NCBI RefSeq assembly: GCF_900107155.1
Contig: NZ_FNOX01000005.1
Coordinates: 124,001-188,000, forward strand
Source: Pseudomonas salomonii
GTDB lineage: Bacteria; Pseudomonadota; Gammaproteobacteria; Pseudomonadales; Pseudomonadaceae
Direction: 5' to 3'
DNA: 64,000 nt
A program made the position numbers and the translations under genes. A model generated the notes under the pieces. The model saw only the letters and a list, made by a program, of their open reading frames with translations, was not told where the DNA came from and ran no database searches. Shown here one piece after another: positions 42,986-51,187 of the stretch (position 1 is its first letter; every line of letters begins with the position of its first letter).

Positions 42986-43576
42986 TTGAATAAAGCCCAA
43001 ACGCTGTCCATGCGCTATGACCCCCGTGAGCTCTCTGATGAGGAGTTGGTCGCGCGCTCGCACACGGAGCTGTTTCACGTAACACGCGCGTACGAAGAAT
43101 TGATGCGCAGATATCAACGCACTCTGTTCAACGTTTGTTCAAGGTATTTGGGGAACGATAGAGACGCCGATGATGTCTGTCAGGAAGTGATGCTCAAGGT
43201 GCTATACGGCCTGAAGAACTTTGAGGGAAAATCGAAGTTCAAGACATGGCTCTATAGCATCACGTACAACGAGTGCATCACGCAGTATCGTAAGGAACGG
43301 CGAAAGCGTCGCTTGATGGACGCTTTGAGCCTGGATCCCCTTGAGGAGGCGTCTGAAGAAAAGGCGCCGGTACCCGAGGAAAAGACCGGGCTTGATCGCT
43401 GGTTGGTGCATGTGAATCCGATTGACCGTGAAATTCTGGTGCTACGATTTGTCGCAGAGCTGGAGTTTCAGGAAATTGCTGACATCATGCACATGGGTTT
43501 GAGTGCTACAAAAATGCGTTACAAGCGTGCTCTTGATAAATTACGTGAGAAATTTGCGGGCGAGACTGAAACTTAG
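42986..43576 (+). CDS. sigX: ECF sigma factor SigX
   Basis: A 196-residue ECF sigma factor. Region 2 (RYQRTLFNVCSRYLGNDRDA, then DVCQEVMLKVLYGLKNFEGK) and region 4 (EFQEIADIMHMGLSATKMRY) are intact. SigX controls oprF, fatty-acid and membrane genes in Pseudomonas; no anti-sigma gene lies next to it, as usual. I chose TTG at 42986 because the resulting N terminus (MNKAQTLSMRYDPRELSD) has the length I recall for P. aeruginosa SigX. The ATG at 43010 is the alternative. No Shine-Dalgarno precedes either. Confidence 0.94.
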   Translation: MNKAQTLSMRYDPRELSDEELVARSHTELFHVTRAYEELMRRYQRTLFNVCSRYLGNDRDADDVCQEVMLKVLYGLKNFEGKSKFKTWLYSITYNECITQYRKERRKRRLMDALSLDPLEEASEEKAPVPEEKTGLDRWLVHVNPIDREILVLRFVAELEFQEIADIMHMGLSATKMRYKRALDKLREKFAGETET

Positions 43577-43683
43577 TGCGTGGCAAATATCTCTTACGTG
43601 TAGGCAAGTTCTGTTAGACTTGTCGCCGAGTTGTCCCCCGGTTTGTGGGACTGCTTTACAATCACCAGATGGGGATTTAACGG

Positions 43684-44667
43684 ATGAAACTGAAAAACAC
43701 CTTGGGCTTTGCCATTGGTTCTCTTATTGCCGCTACTTCTTTCGGCGCACTGGCACAAGGCCAAGGCGCAGTTGAAGGCGAGCTGTTCTACAAGAAGCAG
43801 TACAACGATAGCGTCAAGCACATCGAAGACGGCTTCAACCCAGGCGCTCGCATTGGTTACTTCCTGACCGACGACCTGTCGTTGAACCTGTCCTACGACA
43901 AAACCAACCACACCCGTTCGAACGACGGTACTGGTAGCCAGAAGATCGGTGGCGATACTAGCAGCGTGACTGCTCAGTACCACTTCGGCCAGGCTGGCGT
44001 TGACAGCCTGCGTCCATACGTAGAAGGCGGTTTCGGCCACCAAAGCCGTGGCAACGTCAAAGCTGACGGCCACAGCGGTCGCGACCAGTCCACCCTGGCT
44101 ATCGCCGGCGCTGGCGTGAAGTACTACTTCACCAACAACCTGTACGCTCGTGCCGGTGTTGAAGCTGACTACGCGCTGGACAACGGCAAGTGGGACTACT
44201 CCGCACTGGTCGGCCTGGGTGTGAACTTCGGCGGTAACGCCGGCGCAGCTGCTCCGGCTCCTACCCCAGCACCAGCTCCAGAGCCAACTCCAGAGCCAGA
44301 AGCTCCAGTTGCTCAGGTTGTTCGTGTTGAGCTGGACGTTAAGTTCGACTTCGACAAGTCCGTTGTTAAGCCTAACAGCTACGGCGACGTGAAAAACCTG
44401 GCCGACTTCATGGCTCAGTACCCAGCTACCAACGTAGAAGTTGCTGGTCACACTGACTCCATCGGTCCAGACGCTTACAACCAGAAGCTGTCCCAGCGTC
44501 GTGCTGACGCTGTTAAGCAAGTCCTGGTTAAAGACGGCGTTGCTCCTAGCCGCATCACCGCGGTAGGTTACGGCGAATCCCGCCCAGTTGCTGACAACGC
44601 AACTGAAGCTGGTCGCGCTGTTAACCGTCGCGTAGAAGCGTCGGTTGAAGCTCAAGCTGCTCAGTAA
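43684..44667 (+). CDS. oprF: Outer-membrane porin OprF
   Basis: A 327-residue major porin. Signal peptide residues 1-24 end in GALA before QGQ. The N-terminal eight-strand barrel runs to about residue 175, followed by a Pro/Ala/Glu linker (APTPAPAPEPTPEPE) and an OmpA-like peptidoglycan-binding domain (FDKSVV, VEVAGHTDSIG, LSQRRADAVKQVL, NRRVEASVE). Codon use is strongly biased towards GCT/GTT/CGT, unlike its neighbours, fitting very high expression. GGGGATTTAACGG precedes the ATG. Confidence 0.97.
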   Translation: MKLKNTLGFAIGSLIAATSFGALAQGQGAVEGELFYKKQYNDSVKHIEDGFNPGARIGYFLTDDLSLNLSYDKTNHTRSNDGTGSQKIGGDTSSVTAQYHFGQAGVDSLRPYVEGGFGHQSRGNVKADGHSGRDQSTLAIAGAGVKYYFTNNLYARAGVEADYALDNGKWDYSALVGLGVNFGGNAGAAAPAPTPAPAPEPTPEPEAPVAQVVRVELDVKFDFDKSVVKPNSYGDVKNLADFMAQYPATNVEVAGHTDSIGPDAYNQKLSQRRADAVKQVLVKDGVAPSRITAVGYGESRPVADNATEAGRAVNRRVEASVEAQAAQ

Positions 44668-44681
44668 TTACTGAGTAGTAG

Positions 44682-44712
44682 AAAAAGCCCGGCTTAGGCC
44701 GGGCTTTTTTTT
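44682..44712. terminator. Bidirectional intrinsic terminator between oprF and cobA
   Basis: GCCCGGC-TTAG-GCCGGGC stem with T8 on the plus strand and T5 on the minus strand. It lies between convergent oprF and cobA, serving both. Confidence 0.9.
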
Positions 44713-44726
44713 GCCTGAAATTTGCC

Positions 44727-45470
44727 TCAGGCGCTCGCTGACACGGCAATGCAGGCGGCTTGCTCTGCGCCAGCAACACTGCCGATCACCAGGATCGCCG
44801 GGCTTTTCAGAGCAAATACCTGTGCATCGGTGTGCATGTGCGCCAGAGTGCTCCGGCACTCGCGTTGCTGAGGCAACGAAGCGTTCTCGATCATCGCTAC
44901 CGGCATATCCGCTGCCATTGCGCCCTCCAGCAATTGCTGACGAATCTCCTCCAGCTTCGCCACGCCCATATACACCACCAATGTCGTACCGCCCTCGGCC
45001 AAGGCGCGCCAGTTCAGGCTGCTGTCATCCTGGGTATGCGCAGTGACCAGCGTCACACCGCGACTGACCCCGCGCAGCGTCAGGGGAATATCGCAGTTCG
45101 TTGCACCCGCCAGGCCCGCGGTAATCCCGTTGACCAATTCCACTTCAATCCCGTGTTCACGCAACCACATCGCCTCTTCGCCGCCGCGGCCGAAGATACA
45201 CGGGTCGCCGCCTTTGAGCCGTACCACGCATTTGCCTTGGCGCGCATAGCGCAACATCAGGCGCTGGATAAAATCCTGGGGGGTCGAACGGCAGCCGCCG
45301 CGCTTGCCCACGGTGACTACCCTGGCGTCCGGGCAGTGTTCCAGCACCCTAGCGTTGACCAAGTCATCGATCAGCACCACATCGGCCGCGTGCAGGGCGC
45401 GTACCGCTTTGAGGGTTAACAGCTCCGGATCACCGGGGCCTGCGCCTACCAGCCAGACTTTTGCGCTCAT
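44727..45470 (-). CDS. cobA: Uroporphyrinogen-III C-methyltransferase
   Basis: A 247-residue SUMT. Motifs VWLVGAGPGDPELLTLKA, VRLKGGDPCIFGRGGEE, NGITAGLAGATNCDIPLT and the SAM-binding region are intact. It makes precorrin-2 towards siroheme, needed by NirB. It is the last gene of the nirB-nirD-nasA-cobA operon, 11 bp after nasA. GGGGATAAAC precedes the ATG at 45470. Confidence 0.95.
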   Translation of the reverse strand: MSAKVWLVGAGPGDPELLTLKAVRALHAADVVLIDDLVNARVLEHCPDARVVTVGKRGGCRSTPQDFIQRLMLRYARQGKCVVRLKGGDPCIFGRGGEEAMWLREHGIEVELVNGITAGLAGATNCDIPLTLRGVSRGVTLVTAHTQDDSSLNWRALAEGGTTLVVYMGVAKLEEIRQQLLEGAMAADMPVAMIENASLPQQRECRSTLAHMHTDAQVFALKSPAILVIGSVAGAEQAACIAVSASA

Positions 45471-45480
45471 GTTTATCCCC

Positions 45481-48189
45481 TCACACACTGATTGCGATTG
45501 GCAGCGACGTGCTGGCCAAAAGACGTTTGATTTCCGGAACGCAGGAGCCGCATTGCGTGCCGCACCCCAGTTCCTGTTTAAGCCCGGCCAGGTCCAGGCC
45601 ACGGCCAATACCGGCACATACCGCGCTTTCACTGACGTTCTTGCAGTTGCACACAATTTTGCTGCTGGCCGCTGCGCCTCCCGGGGGTGCACTGAGCGGC
45701 GCAAGTAACCAGCGCCGAAGTTGATCGTCGGCACGGCCTTCCAGCCACAAACTCTGCAGCCAATGTCGCGCCAGGGTTTCGCCGGCCAGGCGCAGTGCGG
45801 TAATGCGGCCTTTTTCGATTTTTACCCGCTTGCCAATCGAACGGCGCGGATCGTCATAGGCCATGACCGGGCCGTCATTGAGGCCCAGCAGTTCGTCGAT
45901 ACGGGTTAACAGGTGCAAGTCGGGCGCTTCGGTATGGGCTGCGCGCAGCAGAAGAGCCGGCCGTTCACGCCCGGCCAGGCTCACGCTGACGTAGGCAAAG
46001 CCCTCACACAGCGGACGTAGCGCGTCAAAGTGTTGCTGCACGTTTCCTTCGATCAACGCGAACAACTGCCACGGTAGTTGCACGGCCTCCAGGCGCACGC
46101 CGCTGTGTTTGAGTTCGGGCTGTTTCGACAAGGGATCGAACGCCGGCTGGGTAAGGGCATTAACACCGCCCTTGAGAAAGCGATCGCCCCAATGCATGGG
46201 CAGGAACGCCTGGCCTGGGCGCACGCTGTCATCACTGCTGACGGCGACAATCACACTGGCGCGACGGCTTTTCAGGCTGACCAGGTCGCCGTCTTTGAAA
46301 CGATGCCGACGCAGCTCATCCGGGTGCAGGCTCAGCAAGGCTTCATTGACATGTCCGAACAATTGCGCGGCCGTGCCGGTGCGGCTCATGCCGTGCCATT
46401 GATCGCGCAGGCGCCCGGTGATCAGGGTCAGTGGGAAGCGGGCATCACGTTGTTCTTTGGCGGCGCGGTAAGGGTCGGCGATAAAGTGCGCACGGCCGCT
46501 GTCTGTCGGGAACACACCCTCGGTGTACAGACGCGGCGTGCCGGCGTGTGCGCCCTCTGGAAATGGCCATTGCTGCGGGCCGAGCCGGTCGAGCAGGGCA
46601 TGGCTGATACCCGACAAGTCGAGGTCGCGGTGGCGGGTCAGCACCTTGTATTCATCAAAGATCTGCGCCGGTTGCTCGAAAGCGAACAAGCTCGGCAACC
46701 CTGGACGCAAGCGTTGCTCCAGGCGCTGTGCGAAATCCACGGTAATCGCCCAGTCCGGTCGTGCTTCCCCAGGTGGGACGATGGCGCGGCGTACGTGGGA
46801 AATCCGCCGTTCGGAATTGGTCACCGTGCCTTCTTTTTCGCCCCAACTGGCGGCGGGTAACAGCAGGTCGGCGTAGGCGGCGGTTTCGGTCGTGCGAAAA
46901 GCTTCCTGCAATACCACGAATGGGCAGGCCGCTAATGCCGCACGCACGCTGTTCTGGTCCGGCAAGGATTGCGCGGGGTTGGTGCAGGCAATCCACACGG
47001 CTTTGATCTTGCCGGCCTGGATCTGTTCGAACAGTTCGATAGCCGTCAGCCCGGTAGGCGCCGGCAACGTTTCGACGCCCCAATAAGCCGCGACTTCGGC
47101 CCTGTGTTCAGGGTTGGCCGCCGCGCGATGCCCCGGCAGCAGGTTCGACAAACTGCCGGTTTCGCGCCCGCCCATGGCATTCGGTTGGCCGGTCAGGGAA
47201 AACGGCCCGCAACCCGGCCGACCAATAGTGCCGGTGGCCAGGTGCAGGTTGATCAGCGCACTGTTTTTGGCACTGCCGGCGGTGGACTGGTTGAGCCCCA
47301 TGCACCACAGCGAGAGAAAACTGCTGGAGGTGCCGACCCACTCTGCACACAGGCGCAACTGCTCAACGCTGATGCCGCACAACTGCGTGACCATCTGCGG
47401 CGTGTAGTCATGCACCAGTCGCTTCAACTCGACCAACCCCTCGGTATGTGCCTGGATAAAGTCGCGGTCGATCCAGTCTTCCCACAGCAACAGGTGCAAG
47501 ATCCCATGGAACAGCGCCACGTCTGTGCCCGGCAGGATCGCCAGGTGCAAGTCGGCCAAATCGCAGGTATCCGTGCGCCGTGGGTCGATCACCAGCACTT
47601 TCATTTGCGGACGCCGTGCCTTGGCTTCCTCAAGGCGTCGGAACAGTACCGGATGGGCGTAGGCCATATTGCTGCCGACGATCATCACGCAGTCACTCGA
47701 CTCCAGGTCCTCATAGCTGCATGGCGGCGCATCCGCACCCAGGCTGCGTTTGTAGCCGACCACCGCCGAAGACATGCACAGCCGCGAATTGCTGTCGATA
47801 TTGTTGGTGCCCACCAGTGCGCGGGCCAGCTTGTTGAAGCTGTAGTAGTCCTCGGTCAGCAACTGGCCGGAGATGTAAAACGCCACACTGTCCGGCCCAT
47901 GTTCGGCAAGGGTGTCGGCGAACACATTGGCTGCGTGGTCCAGGGCGTTGTTCCAGTCGGTGCGGGCACGGGCCAGGCCTTTGCCCAGGCGCAGTTCCGG
48001 GTACAAGGCGCGGGCCTCCAGGTCGCCGGTCAAGTGCAGGCTGGCGCCCTTGCTGCACAACTTGCCAAAGTTTGCCGGGTGGCTCGGGTCGCCTTGCACA
48101 CCCAGGATCTGCGTGCCGTCATGCTCAATCAGCACGCCGCAACCCACCCCGCAATAACAGCAGGTGGACGCGGTGGTCTGACGGTTCAT
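45481..48189 (-). CDS. nasA: Assimilatory nitrate reductase, catalytic subunit
   Basis: A 902-residue molybdopterin oxidoreductase. The N-terminal [4Fe-4S] motif is CCYCGVGCGV with GKLCSKG. Molybdopterin-binding signatures follow (NSRLCMSSAVVGYKRSLGAD, ADLLLPAASWGEKEGTVTNS), and the C-terminal 60 residues form a BFD-type [2Fe-2S] domain (CNCKNVSES, CGTQCGSCVPE). It reduces nitrate to nitrite in the cytosol. The ATG overlaps the nirD stop codon (TGATG). Naming varies (nasA or nasC) between species. Confidence 0.95.
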   Translation of the reverse strand: MNRQTTASTCCYCGVGCGVLIEHDGTQILGVQGDPSHPANFGKLCSKGASLHLTGDLEARALYPELRLGKGLARARTDWNNALDHAANVFADTLAEHGPDSVAFYISGQLLTEDYYSFNKLARALVGTNNIDSNSRLCMSSAVVGYKRSLGADAPPCSYEDLESSDCVMIVGSNMAYAHPVLFRRLEEAKARRPQMKVLVIDPRRTDTCDLADLHLAILPGTDVALFHGILHLLLWEDWIDRDFIQAHTEGLVELKRLVHDYTPQMVTQLCGISVEQLRLCAEWVGTSSSFLSLWCMGLNQSTAGSAKNSALINLHLATGTIGRPGCGPFSLTGQPNAMGGRETGSLSNLLPGHRAAANPEHRAEVAAYWGVETLPAPTGLTAIELFEQIQAGKIKAVWIACTNPAQSLPDQNSVRAALAACPFVVLQEAFRTTETAAYADLLLPAASWGEKEGTVTNSERRISHVRRAIVPPGEARPDWAITVDFAQRLEQRLRPGLPSLFAFEQPAQIFDEYKVLTRHRDLDLSGISHALLDRLGPQQWPFPEGAHAGTPRLYTEGVFPTDSGRAHFIADPYRAAKEQRDARFPLTLITGRLRDQWHGMSRTGTAAQLFGHVNEALLSLHPDELRRHRFKDGDLVSLKSRRASVIVAVSSDDSVRPGQAFLPMHWGDRFLKGGVNALTQPAFDPLSKQPELKHSGVRLEAVQLPWQLFALIEGNVQQHFDALRPLCEGFAYVSVSLAGRERPALLLRAAHTEAPDLHLLTRIDELLGLNDGPVMAYDDPRRSIGKRVKIEKGRITALRLAGETLARHWLQSLWLEGRADDQLRRWLLAPLSAPPGGAAASSKIVCNCKNVSESAVCAGIGRGLDLAGLKQELGCGTQCGSCVPEIKRLLASTSLPIAISV

Positions 48190-48506
48190 CAACCGGCGTC
48201 CCGCAGGGCCAGCATCACCCGGCCGTTTTCCACACGGGCGGGGTGATGATGGGCGCAGCCGATGTCCGGCGCCTGAGCTTCGCCTGACGCCAGGTCGATC
48301 TGCCAGTTGTGCAGCGGGCAGGCCACGCGTTTGCCGTAGATCAAGCCTTGGGACAGCGGCCCGCCTTTGTGGGGGCAGCGGTCATCGAGTGCGAAAACCT
48401 CATCGTCACTGGTACGAAAAATCGCAATATCGCCTTTTGGCCCATTGATGATGCGTGAGCCCAGGGCGTTGATCTCATCGAGGGCGCAGATATCCAGCCA
48501 GTTCAT
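48189..48506 (-). CDS. nirD: Nitrite reductase small subunit
   Basis: A 105-residue Rieske-type protein. The cluster ligands are CPH (residue region 43-45) and CPLH (about 65-68). It partners NirB in NADH-dependent nitrite reduction. Its ATG at 48506 overlaps the nirB stop codon by 4 bp, and its own stop overlaps the nasA start, so all are tightly coupled. Confidence 0.95.
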   Translation of the reverse strand: MNWLDICALDEINALGSRIINGPKGDIAIFRTSDDEVFALDDRCPHKGGPLSQGLIYGKRVACPLHNWQIDLASGEAQAPDIGCAHHHPARVENGRVMLALRDAG

Positions 48507-50956
48507 AGCGACACCTCCAACTGCTTGACGGGGATGACTTCGAATTCCTTTTTCAGCAGCGGCTGTTCCAGGCGTTCTTTCCACGGGTCTTGTTCGAATG
48601 ACAGCGAGAATTGCAGGCGTTCGTTGAGGGCTTGGCGCCGGGCCGGGTCTTCCAGTACGGCTTTTTTGATGTGCTCCATGCCCACCCGCTGCAGGTAGTG
48701 CACGGTGCGTTCCAGGTAGAAGGCTTCTTCGCGGTACAACTGTAGGAAGGCGCCGTTGTATTCGCGCACTTCCTCGGCAGTTTTTAGCTTGACGAAGAAC
48801 TCCGCGACTTCAGTTTTGATCCCGCCGTTGCCGCCGATGTACATCTCCCAGCCGGAGTCGACGCCGATAATGCCGACGTCCTTGATGCCCGCTTCCGAGC
48901 AGTTGCGTGGGCACCCGGACACCGCCAGCTTGACCTTGTGGGGCGACCACATGTTGAACAGGTCGTGCTCCAGCTCGATGCCCAACTGTGTGGAGTTCTG
49001 CGTGCCGAAGCGGCAGAACTCGCTGCCCACGCAGGTCTTCACGGTGCGGATGGATTTGCCATAGGCGTGGCCGGAGGGCATGTCGAGGTCCTTCCACACA
49101 CCGGGCAAATCCTGTTTCTTGATGCCCAGCAGATCGATGCGCTGGCCGCCGGTGACCTTGACCATCGGCACGTTGTACTTGTCGGCCACGTCGGCAATGC
49201 GCCGCAGCTCCGACGGATTGGTCACACCGCCCCACATCCGCGGGACTACGGAGTAGGTGCCGTCTTTCTGAATATTGGCGTGGGCGCGTTCGTTGATCAG
49301 GCGCGATTGCGGGTCGTCCTTGGCCTCGCCGGGCCAGGTGGAGATCAGGTAGTAGTTCAGGGCCGGGCGGCAGGTGGCGCAGCCGTTGGGGGTGCGCCAG
49401 TTCAGGTAGCTCATGGTGCCGGCGATGGTCAGCAGGTGCTGGTCGCGGATGGCCTGACGGATTTGCCCGTGATTGAGGTCGCTGCAGCCGCAGATGGCTT
49501 TTTCGCTTTTGGGTTTGACGTCGGCGGCGCCGCCCACGGTGTTGATCAAAATCTGTTCCACCAACCCCGCGCAGGAGCCGCATGAGCTGGCGGCCTTGGT
49601 GTGTTTTTTGACGTCATCGACACTGAACAATCCGTGTTCCTGGATCGCCTTGACGATGGTGCCTTTGCACACGCCGTTGCAGCCGCAGACTTCGGCGTTG
49701 TCGGCCATGCTCATGGCTTTGTCCTGGCCTTGGTGGCCGACATCGCCTAAAGCATTTTCGCCAAACATCAGGTGATCACGGATCTCGCCAATTGCGTGGT
49801 TCTCACGGATCTGGCGGAAATACCAACCACCGTCGGCGGTATCGCCGTACAGGCACGCGCCGACCAGGATGTCGTCCTTGATCACCAGCTTCTTGTACAC
49901 GCCGCCAATCGGGTCGGAGAGGGTGATGGTCTCAGTGCCTTCGCCACCCATGAAATCCCCGGCGGAAAACAGGTCGATGCCGGTGACCTTCAGCTTGGTC
50001 GAGGTCACCGAGCCTTTGTAAGTGGCAAAGCCCAGTTGGGCCAGGTGATTGGCGCAGACCTTGGCCTGTTCGAACAGCGGCGCCACCAGGCCGTAAGCGA
50101 TCCCACGGTGGCTGGCGCACTCGCCGATGGCATAGATGCGCGGGTCGTAGGTTTGCAGCGTGTCATTGACCAGAATCCCGCGGTTGCAGGGGATGCCGGA
50201 TTTCTCTGCCAGTTCGGTGTTGGGGCGGATACCGGCGGCCATCACCACCAGGTCGGCGGGGATGATGTCGCCATTCTTGAACTGCACCGAGCCGACGCGA
50301 CCATTGCCGGCGTCATGCAGGGCCTGGGTTTGCTCGCACAGGCGAAACACCAGGCCACGGCTTTCCAGTTCGGTTTGCAGCAACTGGCCGCTGGTCTTGT
50401 CCAGCTGGCGCTCCAACAGCCATTCGCCGATGTGCACCACGGTCACGTGCATGCCGCGCAACATCAGGCCGTTGGCGGCTTCCAGGCCGAGCAGGCCACC
50501 GCCGATGACCACCGCGTGCTTGTGGGTTTTGGCGGTGTCGATCATGGCCTGGGTGTCGGCGATATCGCGGTAGCCGATCACCCCCTGCAAGGTATTGCCG
50601 GGGATTGGCAGGATAAACGGCGTCGAGCCGGTGGCAATCAACAGGCGATCGTACTCGGCCTCGCTGCCGTCCTCAGCGATGACGATGCGTCTTACGCGGT
50701 CGATCTGCACCACTTTGCGGTTTAGCAACAGCTTGATGTGGTTGTCCAAGTACCAGTCGAGGTCGTTGAGCACGATCTCTTCGAAGGTCTGCTCGCCGGC
50801 CAGCACCGGTGACAGCAGGATGCGGTTGTAGTTGGTGTGGGGCTCGGCGCCGAACACCGTGATGTCGTACAGGTCGCTGCTCAGCTTGAGCAATTCTTCA
50901 AGGGTGCGAACCCCGGCCATGCCGTTGCCGATCATCACCAATTTGAGTTTTTTCAT
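48503..50956 (-). CDS. nirB: Nitrite reductase large subunit
   Basis: An 817-residue NADH-dependent nitrite reductase. The N-terminal FAD domain has MIGNGMAG and MAAGIRPNTELA; the NADH motif is VIGGGLLGLEAA. Two BFD-type [2Fe-2S] segments follow (CGCNGVC..CGSC; CGCSDLN..CATC), then the siroheme/[4Fe-4S] part with CVGSEFCRFG and CPRNCSEAGI. It reduces nitrite to ammonium in the cytosol. It is the first gene of the operon and is preceded by a NasT-type RNA leader. Confidence 0.97.
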   Translation of the reverse strand: MKKLKLVMIGNGMAGVRTLEELLKLSSDLYDITVFGAEPHTNYNRILLSPVLAGEQTFEEIVLNDLDWYLDNHIKLLLNRKVVQIDRVRRIVIAEDGSEAEYDRLLIATGSTPFILPIPGNTLQGVIGYRDIADTQAMIDTAKTHKHAVVIGGGLLGLEAANGLMLRGMHVTVVHIGEWLLERQLDKTSGQLLQTELESRGLVFRLCEQTQALHDAGNGRVGSVQFKNGDIIPADLVVMAAGIRPNTELAEKSGIPCNRGILVNDTLQTYDPRIYAIGECASHRGIAYGLVAPLFEQAKVCANHLAQLGFATYKGSVTSTKLKVTGIDLFSAGDFMGGEGTETITLSDPIGGVYKKLVIKDDILVGACLYGDTADGGWYFRQIRENHAIGEIRDHLMFGENALGDVGHQGQDKAMSMADNAEVCGCNGVCKGTIVKAIQEHGLFSVDDVKKHTKAASSCGSCAGLVEQILINTVGGAADVKPKSEKAICGCSDLNHGQIRQAIRDQHLLTIAGTMSYLNWRTPNGCATCRPALNYYLISTWPGEAKDDPQSRLINERAHANIQKDGTYSVVPRMWGGVTNPSELRRIADVADKYNVPMVKVTGGQRIDLLGIKKQDLPGVWKDLDMPSGHAYGKSIRTVKTCVGSEFCRFGTQNSTQLGIELEHDLFNMWSPHKVKLAVSGCPRNCSEAGIKDVGIIGVDSGWEMYIGGNGGIKTEVAEFFVKLKTAEEVREYNGAFLQLYREEAFYLERTVHYLQRVGMEHIKKAVLEDPARRQALNERLQFSLSFEQDPWKERLEQPLLKKEFEVIPVKQLEVSL

Positions 50957-50994
50957 GTCGTTCTCCGCAATGGCTCGACAAATCGTGCGCAAAC

Positions 50995-51032
50995 AAAAAA
51001 GGCGCCCCCACCAGTTACCTGGCGAGGACACC
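50995..51032 (-). terminator. Intrinsic terminator inside the nirB leader
   Basis: On the minus strand, GGTGTCCTCGCCAG pairs with CTGGTGGGGGCGCC around GTAA (several G-U pairs) and is followed by T6. It lies about 40 bp before the nirB start, so it would stop the transcript unless NasT binds the hairpins. Confidence 0.8.
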
Positions 51033-51082
51033 TTTGTCCGGTCCCGTTCTCTCGGGAAGCTCGACCCTTCGACGTTGAAGGG
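50995..51082 (-). promoter_or_regulatory. NasT (ANTAR)-type antitermination leader of nirB
   Basis: In the minus-strand transcript, three hexaloop hairpins occur in a row. P1 (51065-51082) is CCCTTC-AACGTC-GAAGGG. A middle hairpin (51042-51057) is TCCCG-AGAGAA-CGGGA. A third (51026-51039) is GGAC-AAAGGT-GTCC. All three loops have A at position 1 and G at position 4, the hallmark of ANTAR-recognised RNA. The third shares its 3' arm (GTCC) with the terminator at 50995-51032 (stem to about 51001) that ends in T6. The two folds exclude each other. This is the expected switch for NasT to allow nirB transcription when nitrate is present. Confidence 0.85.
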
Positions 51083-51187
51083 GCGGCTATATGTGAGTTG
51101 TTGGTGAAGCTAATGCAGCGGTTGTGCCAAGTCGCCAGGCGCCCGTTTTATTGGGATGGCCATCGTTACTGTGTGGGAAATCGCCCC

